Shown here one piece after another: positions 26,789 through 34,903 of a DNA stretch of 34,953 bases. The stretch comes from Desulfovibrio sp. Lineage in GTDB: Bacteria; Desulfobacterota; Desulfovibrionia; Desulfovibrionales; Desulfovibrionaceae. Below the pieces are notes generated by a model, which worked only from the letters and a program-made list of their open reading frames with translations, had not been told where the DNA came from and did not search any database. The translations under genes and the position numbers were made by a program. The stretch lies in the NCBI GenBank assembly GCA_031272715.1, contig JAISTH010000006.1, forward strand, positions 1 to 34,953. Direction: 5' to 3'. Position 1 is the stretch's first letter. Each line of letters starts with the position of its first letter.

Positions 26789-26817
26789 TTGACAACCCGT
26801 CTCGAAAGGACTATTCT
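26789..26817 (+). promoter_or_regulatory. predicted sigma70-type promoter for the 26964 gene
   Basis: TTGACA (26789-26794), a 17-base spacer and TATTCT (26812-26817) place +1 near 26824, about 140 bases before the ATG at 26964. The intervening leader is GC-rich with no obvious terminator. Confidence 0.6.
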
Positions 26818-26963
26818 ATTCGGCCGTCGCTTTTCCCGGTTCGCAAGGGACGACGCCGCCCCCCCAAGCCGGACACGCGGCGAACGTGCAGTCCCGGAGC
26901 GTCGCGGCCCGAAGGGCGCGCACCTTTTCCGGGAATCCCATCGCCCAGGAGCTACCGCCACCC

Positions 26964-27683
26964 ATGTGCGCCAAAATCATCAGCTTCAGCGAGGCCAAGG
27001 AGGCGCTGGAGCGCCGCAAGGACAACGCCCTCTCCGAAACGGAGTGGATGCCTTTGGACGACGAAGCCCTCGATCTCGCCGAGGACATCGCCGGAGAGGC
27101 GATGAAGATGATCGAGGCCGGCTGCGAAGACCGGAAGGTCGCAAGGCGCACCCTGCGCCGTCTCCGGGAGGCGCCCGGAGACCTGGGGAGACGGTGTCTC
27201 CGCCTCATGAACGCGGTCCGCACCTTCGCCGTGAGCACCCCCGCCGGCGAGGACATCCAGGACGAGGGCATGCTCATCTACGTCGGTCCCTACCCGGAGA
27301 TCAAACGCAAGCTGCTGTTCATGTACGCGCTCTTCAACGCGCGGGAGAACGCCACCGGGAAGAGGGTCGTCCGCAAGAGCGAAAGGACGGACGTCGCAGA
27401 GGCCATAGGGGATCTCGAGGACGACGACGATTTCCGCTTCAGGGCGCCCCGCGGCTGGACCTTCGCCTGCACGACCACGGGATTTGCGCAGTACTGCGCC
27501 CACATCGGGGACGGACGGTTGGTCGATCGGCTGACGGGGGACGCCGGGGACCACGGCCGGAAGGCGCGCTTTACGGCCTTCCAGGAGCGAACGGCGACGC
27601 CGGAGGACGGGATGGAGGGCCGGCCCGGAACGCCGAAGGGAGAAGGCGACGGCAAGACGCGCGGGAAAAAGGGGCGCAGCTGA
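26964..27683 (+). CDS. hypothetical protein
   Basis: This 239-residue protein starts at ATG 26964, with AGGAGC about 13 bases upstream (a long spacing). The N-terminal part MCAKIISFSEAKEALERRKD is followed by acidic and helical segments (DLAEDIAGEAMKMIEAGCED, VARRTLRRLREAPGD). A middle part GMLIYVGPYPEIKRKLLFMYALFNA follows, then a charged tail GKTRGKKGRS. No family is recognised, and there is no signal peptide or membrane helix. It is transcribed from the divergent region shared with the helicase gene and lies upstream of the receiver-TPR gene on the same strand. Confidence 0.7.
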   Translation: MCAKIISFSEAKEALERRKDNALSETEWMPLDDEALDLAEDIAGEAMKMIEAGCEDRKVARRTLRRLREAPGDLGRRCLRLMNAVRTFAVSTPAGEDIQDEGMLIYVGPYPEIKRKLLFMYALFNARENATGKRVVRKSERTDVAEAIGDLEDDDDFRFRAPRGWTFACTTTGFAQYCAHIGDGRLVDRLTGDAGDHGRKARFTAFQERTATPEDGMEGRPGTPKGEGDGKTRGKKGRS

Positions 27684-27801
27684 GGCGAGACCCGGATCCC
27701 GTGGAATCGGCGAAGCGGCGCGGACCGCGCTCGCCACAACGAACATGTCTATTTGCATGCGCCCTCGCGACGGACAGTGCGCGGAGGGCGAGAGGAACGT
27801 C

Positions 27802-29178
27802 ATGCAGCAGCAGGGAAAATCGGCCGTGGCGGCGATGGCCCAGGCCCAGAAGACGGCGAGGTTCGAGAAGACGATCGTCGATTTCGTCAACAAGCGCGGC
27901 GGGAGGTTCGTCCTCATCACCGACGACAAGGCGTTCCAGACCCTTCTGCGCGGCACCCTGGCGAAATACCTGGGGCTGGACTGCTCCACGGTCCTCACGA
28001 CGCTGCCCGACGCCAGCCGCATCGTGAAGGTCGTCAAGGACCTGGAAGCCGACGGATGCATCCCCTTCGCGATCATGGAGCGGATGATGCAGGGGCAGGA
28101 CATGGGCTACATGGTCAGGCAGATGAAGGAGGCCTTCCCGAACCTGCTGGTGACGATCCTGACGGCCGAGGCGGACCAGCACCGGATCATGTACCTGCAC
28201 GAGATCGGGGTGGACAACTTCATCGTCAAGCCCGTGTCCACCCAGACCCTCCTCGAGAAGCTCGCATCCACCATACGGCCCCAGGATCCCTTGGGCCGGC
28301 TCGTGGAGGAGGCCAGGGTCATGCTTCAGGAGGGCGACGTGGAGCAGGCCAAGGAATTGGCCCTGCACATCGTCGAGACCAGGCCCGGAAGCCCCGCCGG
28401 ACTCATGGTGCTGGGGGACGCCGAACTCGGCCTCGGCAACGTCGAGGCCGCCCGGGAAGCCTTCCAGAGAGCATCCCAGAACGCGGATCTCTACCTCGAC
28501 CCCCTGCGCAGGCTCGCCTCGCTGGCCGAGAACGAGGGCGACTACGAACAGTGCCTGGACTACCTGGAACGCCTGGACAGCCTCTCCCCCCTCAACTTCG
28601 AGCGCAAGGTCAACATGGGGGAGATCAACCTGAACCTGGGGAACGAGGAGAAGGCGGACAGGCTCTTCTCCAGCGCGATGACACAGGTGACGAAGGAGGC
28701 CATGGGGCAGATCGGGAACATGGCCGAGCGCATCGGGGCGGTGTACAGCGACAAGGACCCCGTAAAGGCGGAAGGCTTCCTGCGCAAGGCCCTCAGCGCG
28801 AAGAAGGACTTCCTGACCCGGGAGGACCTGCGCATCTTCAACCAGCTGGGCATCAGCCTCCGGCGCCAGGGCAGGTGGGAGGACGCCATCGAGGAATACA
28901 AGCACGCCCTAGAGGTCGCGGACGACGAGGTCACGATCCACTACAACATGGGGATGGCCTACGCCGAAGGGGGCCTGTTCCAGGAAGCCAAGGTCTGCAT
29001 GGACAAGGCCCTGTCCATCGACGGCCGGCTGCTCTACGCCTCCGCACCCGTGGCGTTCAACATCGGCAACGTCTACCTGCGCAACGCCATCCGGGGCAAG
29101 GCGAGGGAATGCTTCGAGGCGGCCCTGAAGCAGCGGCCCGACATGGAGAAGGCCCGCAGGGCCCTGGAGCGTCTCTGA
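27802..29178 (+). CDS. receiver-like domain plus tetratricopeptide repeats, phospho-site Asp replaced by Glu
   Basis: This 458-residue protein starts at ATG 27802 behind GAGAGGA; the upstream start at 27745 adds 19 residues without homology. Residues about 34-155 look like a response-regulator receiver: acidic pair D41/D42, conserved T121 in TILTAEAD, and K143-P144 in NFIVKPVS. At the position of the phospho-acceptor (usual pattern LLDLMMPG) it reads IMERMMQG, so E93 replaces Asp. From about 165 onward come TPR units (AKELALHIVETRPGSPAGLM, AIEEYKHALEVADDEVTIHY, ARECFEAALKQRPDMEKARR). It probably works as a phosphorylation-independent scaffold. Partners are unknown. Confidence 0.85.
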   Translation: MQQQGKSAVAAMAQAQKTARFEKTIVDFVNKRGGRFVLITDDKAFQTLLRGTLAKYLGLDCSTVLTTLPDASRIVKVVKDLEADGCIPFAIMERMMQGQDMGYMVRQMKEAFPNLLVTILTAEADQHRIMYLHEIGVDNFIVKPVSTQTLLEKLASTIRPQDPLGRLVEEARVMLQEGDVEQAKELALHIVETRPGSPAGLMVLGDAELGLGNVEAAREAFQRASQNADLYLDPLRRLASLAENEGDYEQCLDYLERLDSLSPLNFERKVNMGEINLNLGNEEKADRLFSSAMTQVTKEAMGQIGNMAERIGAVYSDKDPVKAEGFLRKALSAKKDFLTREDLRIFNQLGISLRRQGRWEDAIEEYKHALEVADDEVTIHYNMGMAYAEGGLFQEAKVCMDKALSIDGRLLYASAPVAFNIGNVYLRNAIRGKARECFEAALKQRPDMEKARRALERL

Positions 29179-29340
29179 GATGCGAGGCCGCGGACATGGA
29201 GAGGGGCGGACGGACTCCGGACGGGGCGGGCCGGGCATTCCGCGAGCACCCGAGAGGAACGCGCGCCCAAGGCCCCGAAAGGCGAAACCGGCGCCAATGG
29301 CGAAACCTCCAACCCCATTGAAACACACGGACGACACGAC

Positions 29341-29784
29341 ATGAAGGGAGTCTTCTTCCTGGCGATGGCGCTGGCCATCGCCCTCGCCTCCACCAGCACC
29401 CGGGCCGAGGATCTCTTCAAGAGCTCCACGGAGAAGATCGCCGCCATCGACAGGAAGCTGCTGGCCTGCCAGGACAGGGCGGGGGAGCAGACCGAGGCGT
29501 ACCTGAAATGCAACGCCGACGCCTCCCGGGACATGGACGCACTGCTCGGCCGCCTCCAGGCGAGGCTCCTGAGCACGGGCAAGGGGGAGCAGGATTTCGT
29601 CGCCCGCCAGACGAGGGAGCACAAGGCCTGGCTGGCGCTGCGGGAGGCCACGGTGAATTTCGAGTTCGAGGCGGCCGGGGGCGAAGGGGACGTCGCGAAG
29701 ATCACCGCCGCCGACGAGTACTACCAGTTCACGAAGACCCGCACCGAGGACGTGCTGGACAGGATAATGGACTCGGGCCGCTAG
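29341..29784 (+). CDS. periplasmic LprI-like (DUF1311-type) protein
   Basis: This 147-residue protein has a clear signal peptide MKGVFFLAMALAIALAS with cleavage likely after TRA (residue 22). The mature part has Cys43 and Cys57 spaced as in LprI-like proteins, a helix with DMDALLGRLQARL, and a late REHKAWLALREATVNFE matching the family's W-x-x-YR region loosely. LprI relatives can inhibit lysozyme, but function here is not shown. No strong ribosome binding site is visible before the ATG. A GGCCCC/GGGGCC stem follows the stop at 29789-29805 without a T-run. Confidence 0.6.
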   Translation: MKGVFFLAMALAIALASTSTRAEDLFKSSTEKIAAIDRKLLACQDRAGEQTEAYLKCNADASRDMDALLGRLQARLLSTGKGEQDFVARQTREHKAWLALREATVNFEFEAAGGEGDVAKITAADEYYQFTKTRTEDVLDRIMDSGR

Positions 29785-29836
29785 CCCGGGCCCCCAACCG
29801 GGGCCGCTTCGGGCACGGTTCCACGACGGAGCGGCC

Positions 29837-32398
29837 ATGGCGATGCAGGACGAGACGGCCGATGCGGCCATGGCGCCCCTTGCGGAGATCGAGAGGCTCA
29901 GGCGCGAGAACGGCCGGCTCCGGGCCCTGCTGCTCGCACACGGCATCCCCTGCGACGAGCCGCCAAAGGACCTGACGGCGCAGCCGACATGGCAGACGGC
30001 CCAGGACCGGGCCAACACCCCCGCTCCCCTCCCGCCGGACACCCCGTCGGCCGACCCCATACCCCAATGCATCGCCCCGCCGGCGACAACGCCTCCGGCT
30101 CCATGGACGGGCGCTTCCGGATCCGCTCCCCCCCGGGGACAGGCCCGGGGCGTCCCCCCCACGGGCGCCACCATGCCCCCGATGGAGAAGGTGCGGCTCT
30201 TCCGGAGCCTCTTCCGGGGCCGGGACGACGTGTACCCGGTCCGATGGGAATCCAAGGGCCGATCGGGATACTCCTTCGCCTGCGCCAACCTCTGGCGGGG
30301 AGGCGTGTGCCGGAAACCGAAAGGGGGCTGCGCCGGCTGCACGGGACGGCAGTACGTCCCCCTCACGGACCAGACCGTCTACGACCACCTCGCCGGGAAG
30401 ATCACCATCGGCGTCTACGCCCTCCTCGAAGGTGACATGTGCCGGTTCCTCGCGGCGGATTTCGACGAAGAGGACTGGCGGCTGGACGTCACGGCCTTCG
30501 CGGCCGTGGCCCGCAAACACGGCCTGCCCGTCCACGTCGAGATATCCCGTTCCGGAAACGGCGCCCACGCCTGGCTGCTCTTCACCGAACCCGTGCCCGC
30601 ACGGGATGCGAGACGCCTCGGCTCGGCCCTCGTCAGCCGCACGTGCGCGGACACCGGACGCCTCTCCCTGAAAAGCTACGACCGGTTCTTCCCCAGCCAG
30701 GACAGGATGCCCAAAGGCGGCCTCGGCAACCTCATCGCCCTCCCCCTCCAGAAACACCCCCGGGAACAGGGCCGCAGCGTCTTCGTCGACGAGGAGCTGG
30801 TCCCCCATCCCGACCAATGGGCCTATCTGCTGAAGGCGGAGAGGATCCCCCCGAGCCTCATGGCCGCGGCCACCGCCCTCCTCTGCCCCTCCGCCGACGA
30901 CGAACTCGACACCGCCTTCATGCAGGAGGATCCCGAGGAACCGTGGCGCCCCCGGAAGAAAACGCCGAAGCTGCAGGTCCCCCTGCCGGGAACGCTGTCC
31001 GTGGTGGTCGCCGACCGGATATACGTCCCCAGAGACGGTCTCCCCGACCAGTGGCGGAACCGCATCCTCCGCCTCGCCTGCTTCCCCAACCCGGAGTTCC
31101 ACAAGGCGCAGGCCATGCGCCTCCCCGTCTGGGACAAGCCCCGCATCGTCTGCTGCGCCGAGATGTTCCCGCACCACATCCTGCTGCCCAGAGGATGCAT
31201 GGATTCCCTGGCGGCCCTCGCCGCGGAGAACGGCGCGACCCTCGAGACGCGGGACGAACGCTCGTCGGGGACGCCACTGGAGACGGCATTCACCGGAACC
31301 CTGCGTCCGGACCAGAAAAAGGCCCTGGACGCCATGCTCGCCCACGACATCGGCGTGCTCCACGCCCCCACGGCCTTCGGGAAGACCGTCGTCGCCGCCG
31401 CGGCCATCGCCGGCCGGAGGACGTCCACCCTCGTGCTCGTCCACAGGGCCGACCTCATGCGGCAATGGCGGACGCGCCTCGGCGCCTTCCTCGACCTCCC
31501 CCCGGAAGGGATCGGGACCATCGGAGGCGGCGCCTCCACCTCCAACGGCAAGCTCGACATCGCCCTCCTCCAGACGCTCATCCGCAAGGAGAATCTCCGG
31601 GAACTGCTGGAATGCTACGGCCACATCATCGTGGACGAGTGCCACCACATCTCCGCCGCATCCTTCGAGACCACCGTCAAGCAGGCAAAGGCCCGGTACG
31701 TTCTGGGACTCACGGCCACGCCTTTGCGCAGGGACGGCCACGACCCCGTCATACACATGCAGTGCGGGCCCGTGCGGCACAAGGCGGCGCGCCCCGCAGG
31801 CACTCCCGGGGACCTGAAGGTGCTGCTGCGCAGACTCGCGGCCCCGGTCTTCCCCGAGGACGCGAAGGTGCAGGACGTGATCGCCGGACTCGTCCAGGAC
31901 GAACCCCGGAACCGCATCCTCGTCCAGGACGTCCTCGCCGCCTGCGGAGAGGGTCGCAAGGTCCTCGTGCTCACCCAGCGTCTGGACCACCTGCTGGCGC
32001 TCCACGAGGCCGTCGCGCCCCAGGTCCAGAACTGCTTCCTGCTCCACGGACGTCTTGCGGCGAAGGTCCGGCGCCAGACCCTGGACGCCCTCGCGGCCCT
32101 CCCCGGGGACGCCCCCCAGTGCGTCATGGCCACGGGCGCGCTCATCGGCGAGGGTTTCGACCATGTTCCCCTGGACACCTTGGTCCTGTGCCTGCCGGTC
32201 TCCTTCCGGGGGACGCTGCAGCAGTACGCGGGCCGTCTCCACAGGGAACACGCCGGCAAGAGGGACGTGCGCATCCACGACTACGTCGAGACGGGAACGA
32301 GGCTGCTGGAGCGGATGTGGGAGCGCAGGCGCAAGGGGTATGCGGCCATGGGCTACGCCGTGAAGGAGATCCCGGCCGATGCCGGATCCCCGGCCTGA
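29837..32398 (+). CDS. TOTE-type primase-helicase (AEP primase domain plus SF2 helicase)
   Basis: This 853-residue protein opens with a short coiled coil (IERLRRENGRLRALL) and a Pro-rich linker. A primase-like domain of the TOTE conflict-system type starts near VRLFRSLFRGRDDVYPVRW. It has a Cys cluster C149, C158, C165 and C168, the catalytic acidic pair D208/D210 in ADFDEEDW, and SRSGNGAHAWLLF with H244. A superfamily 2 helicase follows, with Walker A APTAFGKT (K516), DECH at 600-603, LTATPLRRDG, and LQQYAGRLHRE in the C-terminal lobe. TOTE proteins are known as NTP-dependent conflict systems, usually with a nuclease component; none is evident in this chain or next to it. The start at 29837 is behind GGAG. 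A defence role is inferred from family. Confidence 0.82.
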   Translation: MAMQDETADAAMAPLAEIERLRRENGRLRALLLAHGIPCDEPPKDLTAQPTWQTAQDRANTPAPLPPDTPSADPIPQCIAPPATTPPAPWTGASGSAPPRGQARGVPPTGATMPPMEKVRLFRSLFRGRDDVYPVRWESKGRSGYSFACANLWRGGVCRKPKGGCAGCTGRQYVPLTDQTVYDHLAGKITIGVYALLEGDMCRFLAADFDEEDWRLDVTAFAAVARKHGLPVHVEISRSGNGAHAWLLFTEPVPARDARRLGSALVSRTCADTGRLSLKSYDRFFPSQDRMPKGGLGNLIALPLQKHPREQGRSVFVDEELVPHPDQWAYLLKAERIPPSLMAAATALLCPSADDELDTAFMQEDPEEPWRPRKKTPKLQVPLPGTLSVVVADRIYVPRDGLPDQWRNRILRLACFPNPEFHKAQAMRLPVWDKPRIVCCAEMFPHHILLPRGCMDSLAALAAENGATLETRDERSSGTPLETAFTGTLRPDQKKALDAMLAHDIGVLHAPTAFGKTVVAAAAIAGRRTSTLVLVHRADLMRQWRTRLGAFLDLPPEGIGTIGGGASTSNGKLDIALLQTLIRKENLRELLECYGHIIVDECHHISAASFETTVKQAKARYVLGLTATPLRRDGHDPVIHMQCGPVRHKAARPAGTPGDLKVLLRRLAAPVFPEDAKVQDVIAGLVQDEPRNRILVQDVLAACGEGRKVLVLTQRLDHLLALHEAVAPQVQNCFLLHGRLAAKVRRQTLDALAALPGDAPQCVMATGALIGEGFDHVPLDTLVLCLPVSFRGTLQQYAGRLHREHAGKRDVRIHDYVETGTRLLERMWERRRKGYAAMGYAVKEIPADAGSPA

Positions 32399-32623
32399 GG
32401 CGGCCGAAGACCGGGGACGCGGACGGGCGAGGCGCATCCCGTCTTCCGGGCATGTGCGGGGGACGGTGACTGTGGGCCGCTCTCGACGGGAGGACGGGGG
32501 CCGGCTTCTGCGAGATCCGCAAGCCGCGCCCCACAAGGCTCCTGCCGAAACGGCAATGCAACAATGCAAGTTGGCAATATTTCTGTCAAAAGACGAGCCT
32601 TGGAATAGACACGAGGCGAAAAA
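32399..32623. other. intergenic between convergent genes
   Basis: No gene is seen. Composition changes from GC-rich to AT-rich at about 32560, where the Rpn-related segment begins. Confidence 0.5.
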
Positions 32624-32654
32624 GAAGGCGGGAGATGGATAGTCTCCCGCCTTC
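32624..32654 (-). terminator. Rho-independent terminator of the stand-alone RpnS-like gene
   Basis: A perfect 12-bp stem: GAAGGCGGGAGA (32624-32635) pairs with 32643-32654 across a 7-base loop. Read on the minus strand it is followed by CTTTTTC, so it terminates the gene at 32751. It may also help stop the convergent primase-helicase transcript. Confidence 0.8.
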
Positions 32655-32750
32655 GTCAATGATGGGATCTGTTGGCAGTGTCGTTATTGCGTGTCTGGGT
32701 TTCAACGACACAATAATGGCATGGGAATGGGAAGCATGTCAGGCCTTCTT

Positions 32751-33065
32751 CTACTTCTGCTTCAGGAGGATAGCGTCCACCATGCATTCGATGGACTTCA
32801 AATCCCCCTGCGTGCCGACAGCGTCCAACAGGTTTTCAAGCACTTCGGTCGTCTCAATCTTAGAAATCTTGTTGCGCAGGGTCTTGGATGGAGGGGCGAA
32901 GCGACGGGACACGGAGCGGATCAAGTATTTCTGCAAGCCTTCATGCAAGCCTTCTTGGAAGGCTTCCTGTCTGGCCATCTCCATGCCTTCTTCCCTTCCC
33001 TGCTCCCTCGCAAGGTAAAGGGAGTCCTTACCAAAAAGTTTCCACGACAATTGGCTGAATGTCAT
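32751..33065 (-). CDS. stand-alone copy of the Rpn C-terminal region (RpnS-like)
   Basis: This 104-residue protein, MTFSQLSWKLFGKDSLYLAR onward, is nearly identical to the last 107 residues of the broken rpn gene at 33380. They differ mainly in the Glu/Gly/Gln segment (GMEMARQEAFQEGLHEGLQK versus GRKMAVEASFQKGRQEGLQD) and the last few residues. On the minus strand GAGGTGG lies 4 bases before the ATG and a TATAAT box at 33091-33096. The perfect terminator at 32624-32654 lies downstream. Just before the ATG the homologous rpn codons are present but carry two stops, so it cannot be read as part of a longer nuclease. In the RpnL/RpnS systems such C-terminal products block the nuclease. That role is inferred here. 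Confidence 0.75.
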   Translation of the reverse strand: MTFSQLSWKLFGKDSLYLAREQGREEGMEMARQEAFQEGLHEGLQKYLIRSVSRRFAPPSKTLRNKISKIETTEVLENLLDAVGTQGDLKSIECMVDAILLKQK

Positions 33066-33379
33066 GCTTCCACCTCAATAGCACTGTCATATTATATCTT
33101 CAACGGTTGTGTAGTGAGCCTTTATCTTAATGGAGAAAGTTATGACTGCATATCGTGTATACCATTTGAAGAATTAGACATGGACAATTACTAATAAATT
33201 TTTTAATTTCGGAAACAATGCATCGCAAGCATGTTAATTTTATGTCAGTATATGATTACGGGAGAATAAGAGTGCCTATTTCTCTCCGCCATCTTCTAAT
33301 TTGAGATACCAGAGATAGCTATGGATCCGTGCCATTAGTGGTATCTGCTAGCGGCCTAGGCCTGGAATTATGGAACATG
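33066..33379. other. AT-rich spacer between the two rpn-derived copies
   Basis: No gene is seen. The first 50 or so bases (minus sense) are the decayed upstream rpn codons. An inverted repeat AGATACCA ... TGGTATCT lies at about 33304-33345, and an AGGCCTAGGCC-type palindrome near 33355, close to the end of the larger copy. Confidence 0.4.
33091..33096 (-). promoter_or_regulatory. -10 box of the stand-alone RpnS-like gene
   Basis: On the minus strand this reads TATAAT, 26 bases before the ATG at 33065. The region about 17 bases further upstream is not a good -35. The box has no equivalent in the rpn coding copy, suggesting the stand-alone copy gained its own promoter. Confidence 0.4.
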
Positions 33380-33703
33380 TCAGGCCTTTTTCTTCTGCTG
33401 CTGCAGGGCCGCGTCCACCATGTTTTCGATGGACTTCAAATCCCCTTGCGTGCCGACAGCGTCCAGCAGGTTTTCAAGCACCACAGGCTTCTCGATTCTG
33501 GAAATCTTGTTGCGCAGGGTCTTGGAGGGAGGGGCGAAACGACGGGACACAGAGCGGATCAAGTAATCCTGCAGGCCCTCCTGCCTGCCCTTCTGGAAGC
33601 TAGCCTCCACGGCCATCTTCCTGCCTTCTTCCCTTCCCTGTTCCCTCGCAAGGTAAAGGGAGTCCTTACCAAAAAGTTTCCACGACAATTGGCTGAATGT
33701 CAT
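33380..33703 (-). CDS. putative intragenic RpnS-like protein inside the broken rpn gene
   Basis: An internal ATG at 33703, in frame with the downstream part of rpn, is preceded by GGAGGTG (33709-33715) with 5 bases between. That is a better ribosome binding site than any at the start of the full gene. It would give a 107-residue protein containing the Glu/Gly repeat and the helical C-terminus but none of the nuclease motifs. The same start and a similar binding site are kept in the stand-alone copy at 32751. Zhong and colleagues described Rpn nucleases (RpnL) blocked by such gene-within-gene products (RpnS); I apply that model by analogy. Confidence 0.6.
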   Translation of the reverse strand: MTFSQLSWKLFGKDSLYLAREQGREEGRKMAVEASFQKGRQEGLQDYLIRSVSRRFAPPSKTLRNKISRIEKPVVLENLLDAVGTQGDLKSIENMVDAALQQQKKKA

Positions 33704-33708
33704 GCTTT

Positions 33709-33715
33709 CACCTCC
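33709..33715 (-). promoter_or_regulatory. ribosome binding site of the intragenic RpnS-like start
   Basis: On the minus strand this reads GGAGGTG, 5 bases before ATG 33703, close to the ideal anti-16S complement. It decides the internal start. Confidence 0.6.
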
Positions 33716-34500
33716 AGCATGTTGTTGGATTGCATCATTAACTTCTTGAATTGTACGCCCCTTTTTAAGGGATACAATATAAGATTTTGTATACTCAAGA
33801 CTACTTCCAAGGTCAGACGATAAATTTTCAACCTTGAAATATTCGTGATCTTGAACCTTTTTATGAATACTTGCAAAGATGTTTACGATATCCTCGTTTC
33901 TGTACTCCTTCATTATTTCCACTGGATACGTGTATGGCCAACCTTTCTCAATTTCTTCTTCCGTGAACTCAGAGAGGTCAATTATTATCGGGTTTAGCGT
34001 AGGAATAAATTTTGAAATTTTACAAGTTATCTTTAACAATACGTCTGAAAGAGGTACAAATTTCGCCCTCTCCCCTTGCAGGATAAGTATAGGGAAAACA
34101 AATGGCAGTTTCTTCCTTTTGTATTCACCTGACATGGCAAAATGCCAAAGAAGTAGAAAATAATAAAGAAATAATTTTATGGCGATAAATCTATTGTAAT
34201 ACGATCGATGTTCAAAGATCAAGTATACAATTGCAGGTTTTCCTGTAATTGTCGTGCATCTGAAGAGGAGGTCCGGCAGAAACTTCCGGGACACTTCCGA
34301 TACGATAGGGGGTCTTCAATGGTCAAAGTCGAAAGTTGAAGAACAGCCAAAACCTCCGGAGGCAACTTGATGGAGAGAAGCATGGTCACGAATAGGAGGA
34401 TGCTGAATATCGCCTTGAATTAACCGTCATGTTTCCCAGCGTAACCCTTTGTCATCTTGACTAATTTTTCCAATTCTTTTAGCTTTTTCTTCTTACTCAT

Positions 34501-34903
34501 GGGGCATACCAATTGTTGAAGTAGTGGATAATGAGCCCTTTGTGATTCAGACTCTGCCTTCAACCCAGTCTTTTCGTTGTTTTTGCAAGTGTTTCGTTGG
34601 GACGGATTCGCATGCCCGAACATGTGCGCTTCCGCCAGGCATCGACCCAAAAAGCGCCACCATGGCCGTCCTTCGAACGGGTGGGCGGACCGGCACCGTG
34701 CCTCGACCTTGGCCCCAAGCGCACCCACGGCCGGTCGCCGTCTGCGGATGTGCGGACCCTGTCCGGACGCCCCGGACTCCGCTCGATGGGCCCTGGCGTC
34801 CCGCCAGTTGCAAAACCTTTGCCGCTCTCAACATATAATAGGGTTTGCCCTTGCCATTTTAGAAATTTTCTAGTATTCCCTCGCGCCAACCGGAGGGAAT
34901 CAC
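34501..34903. other. intergenic, possible promoter and operator before the last gene
   Basis: No gene is seen. Near the right end, TTGCCA (34851-34856) and TATTCC (34874-34879) have a 17-base spacer. Between them lies a perfect inverted repeat TAGAAA-T-TTTCTA (34860-34872) that could be an operator. A TATAAT at 34834-34839 has only a poorly spaced -35. Confidence 0.4.

Larger units (their letters stand above)
33380..34500 (-). pseudogene. Rpn-family nuclease (Transposase_31) gene with a nonsense codon and a frameshift
   Basis: Read from ATG 34500 on the minus strand, MSKKKKLKELEKLVKMTKGY leads into AGKHDG, then a TAA (34420-34422), then FKAIFS, the usual HDxxFKxxFS start of Rpn proteins. The same frame continues with LPPEVLAVLQLSTLTIED. 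At a run of five C (34308-34312 as G on the plus strand) the reading must shift. Restoring one C would give IEDPPIVSEVSRKFLPDLLF, which joins the long open frame ending at 33380. That part has the PD-(D/E)XK residues in FLPDLLF and VYLIFEHRS, the LFLYYFLLLWHF region and the Glu/Gly C-terminal repeat. So the nuclease is inactive unless suppressed, and the C-terminal ORF is intact. The gene is AT-rich. Confidence 0.75.

Noticed and set aside
23210..28027. 1605-residue plus-strand frame over the helicase
   Set aside because: It runs through the antisense of the helicase and the wrong frame of the next gene, with no recognisable domain. Long open shadows are expected at this GC content.
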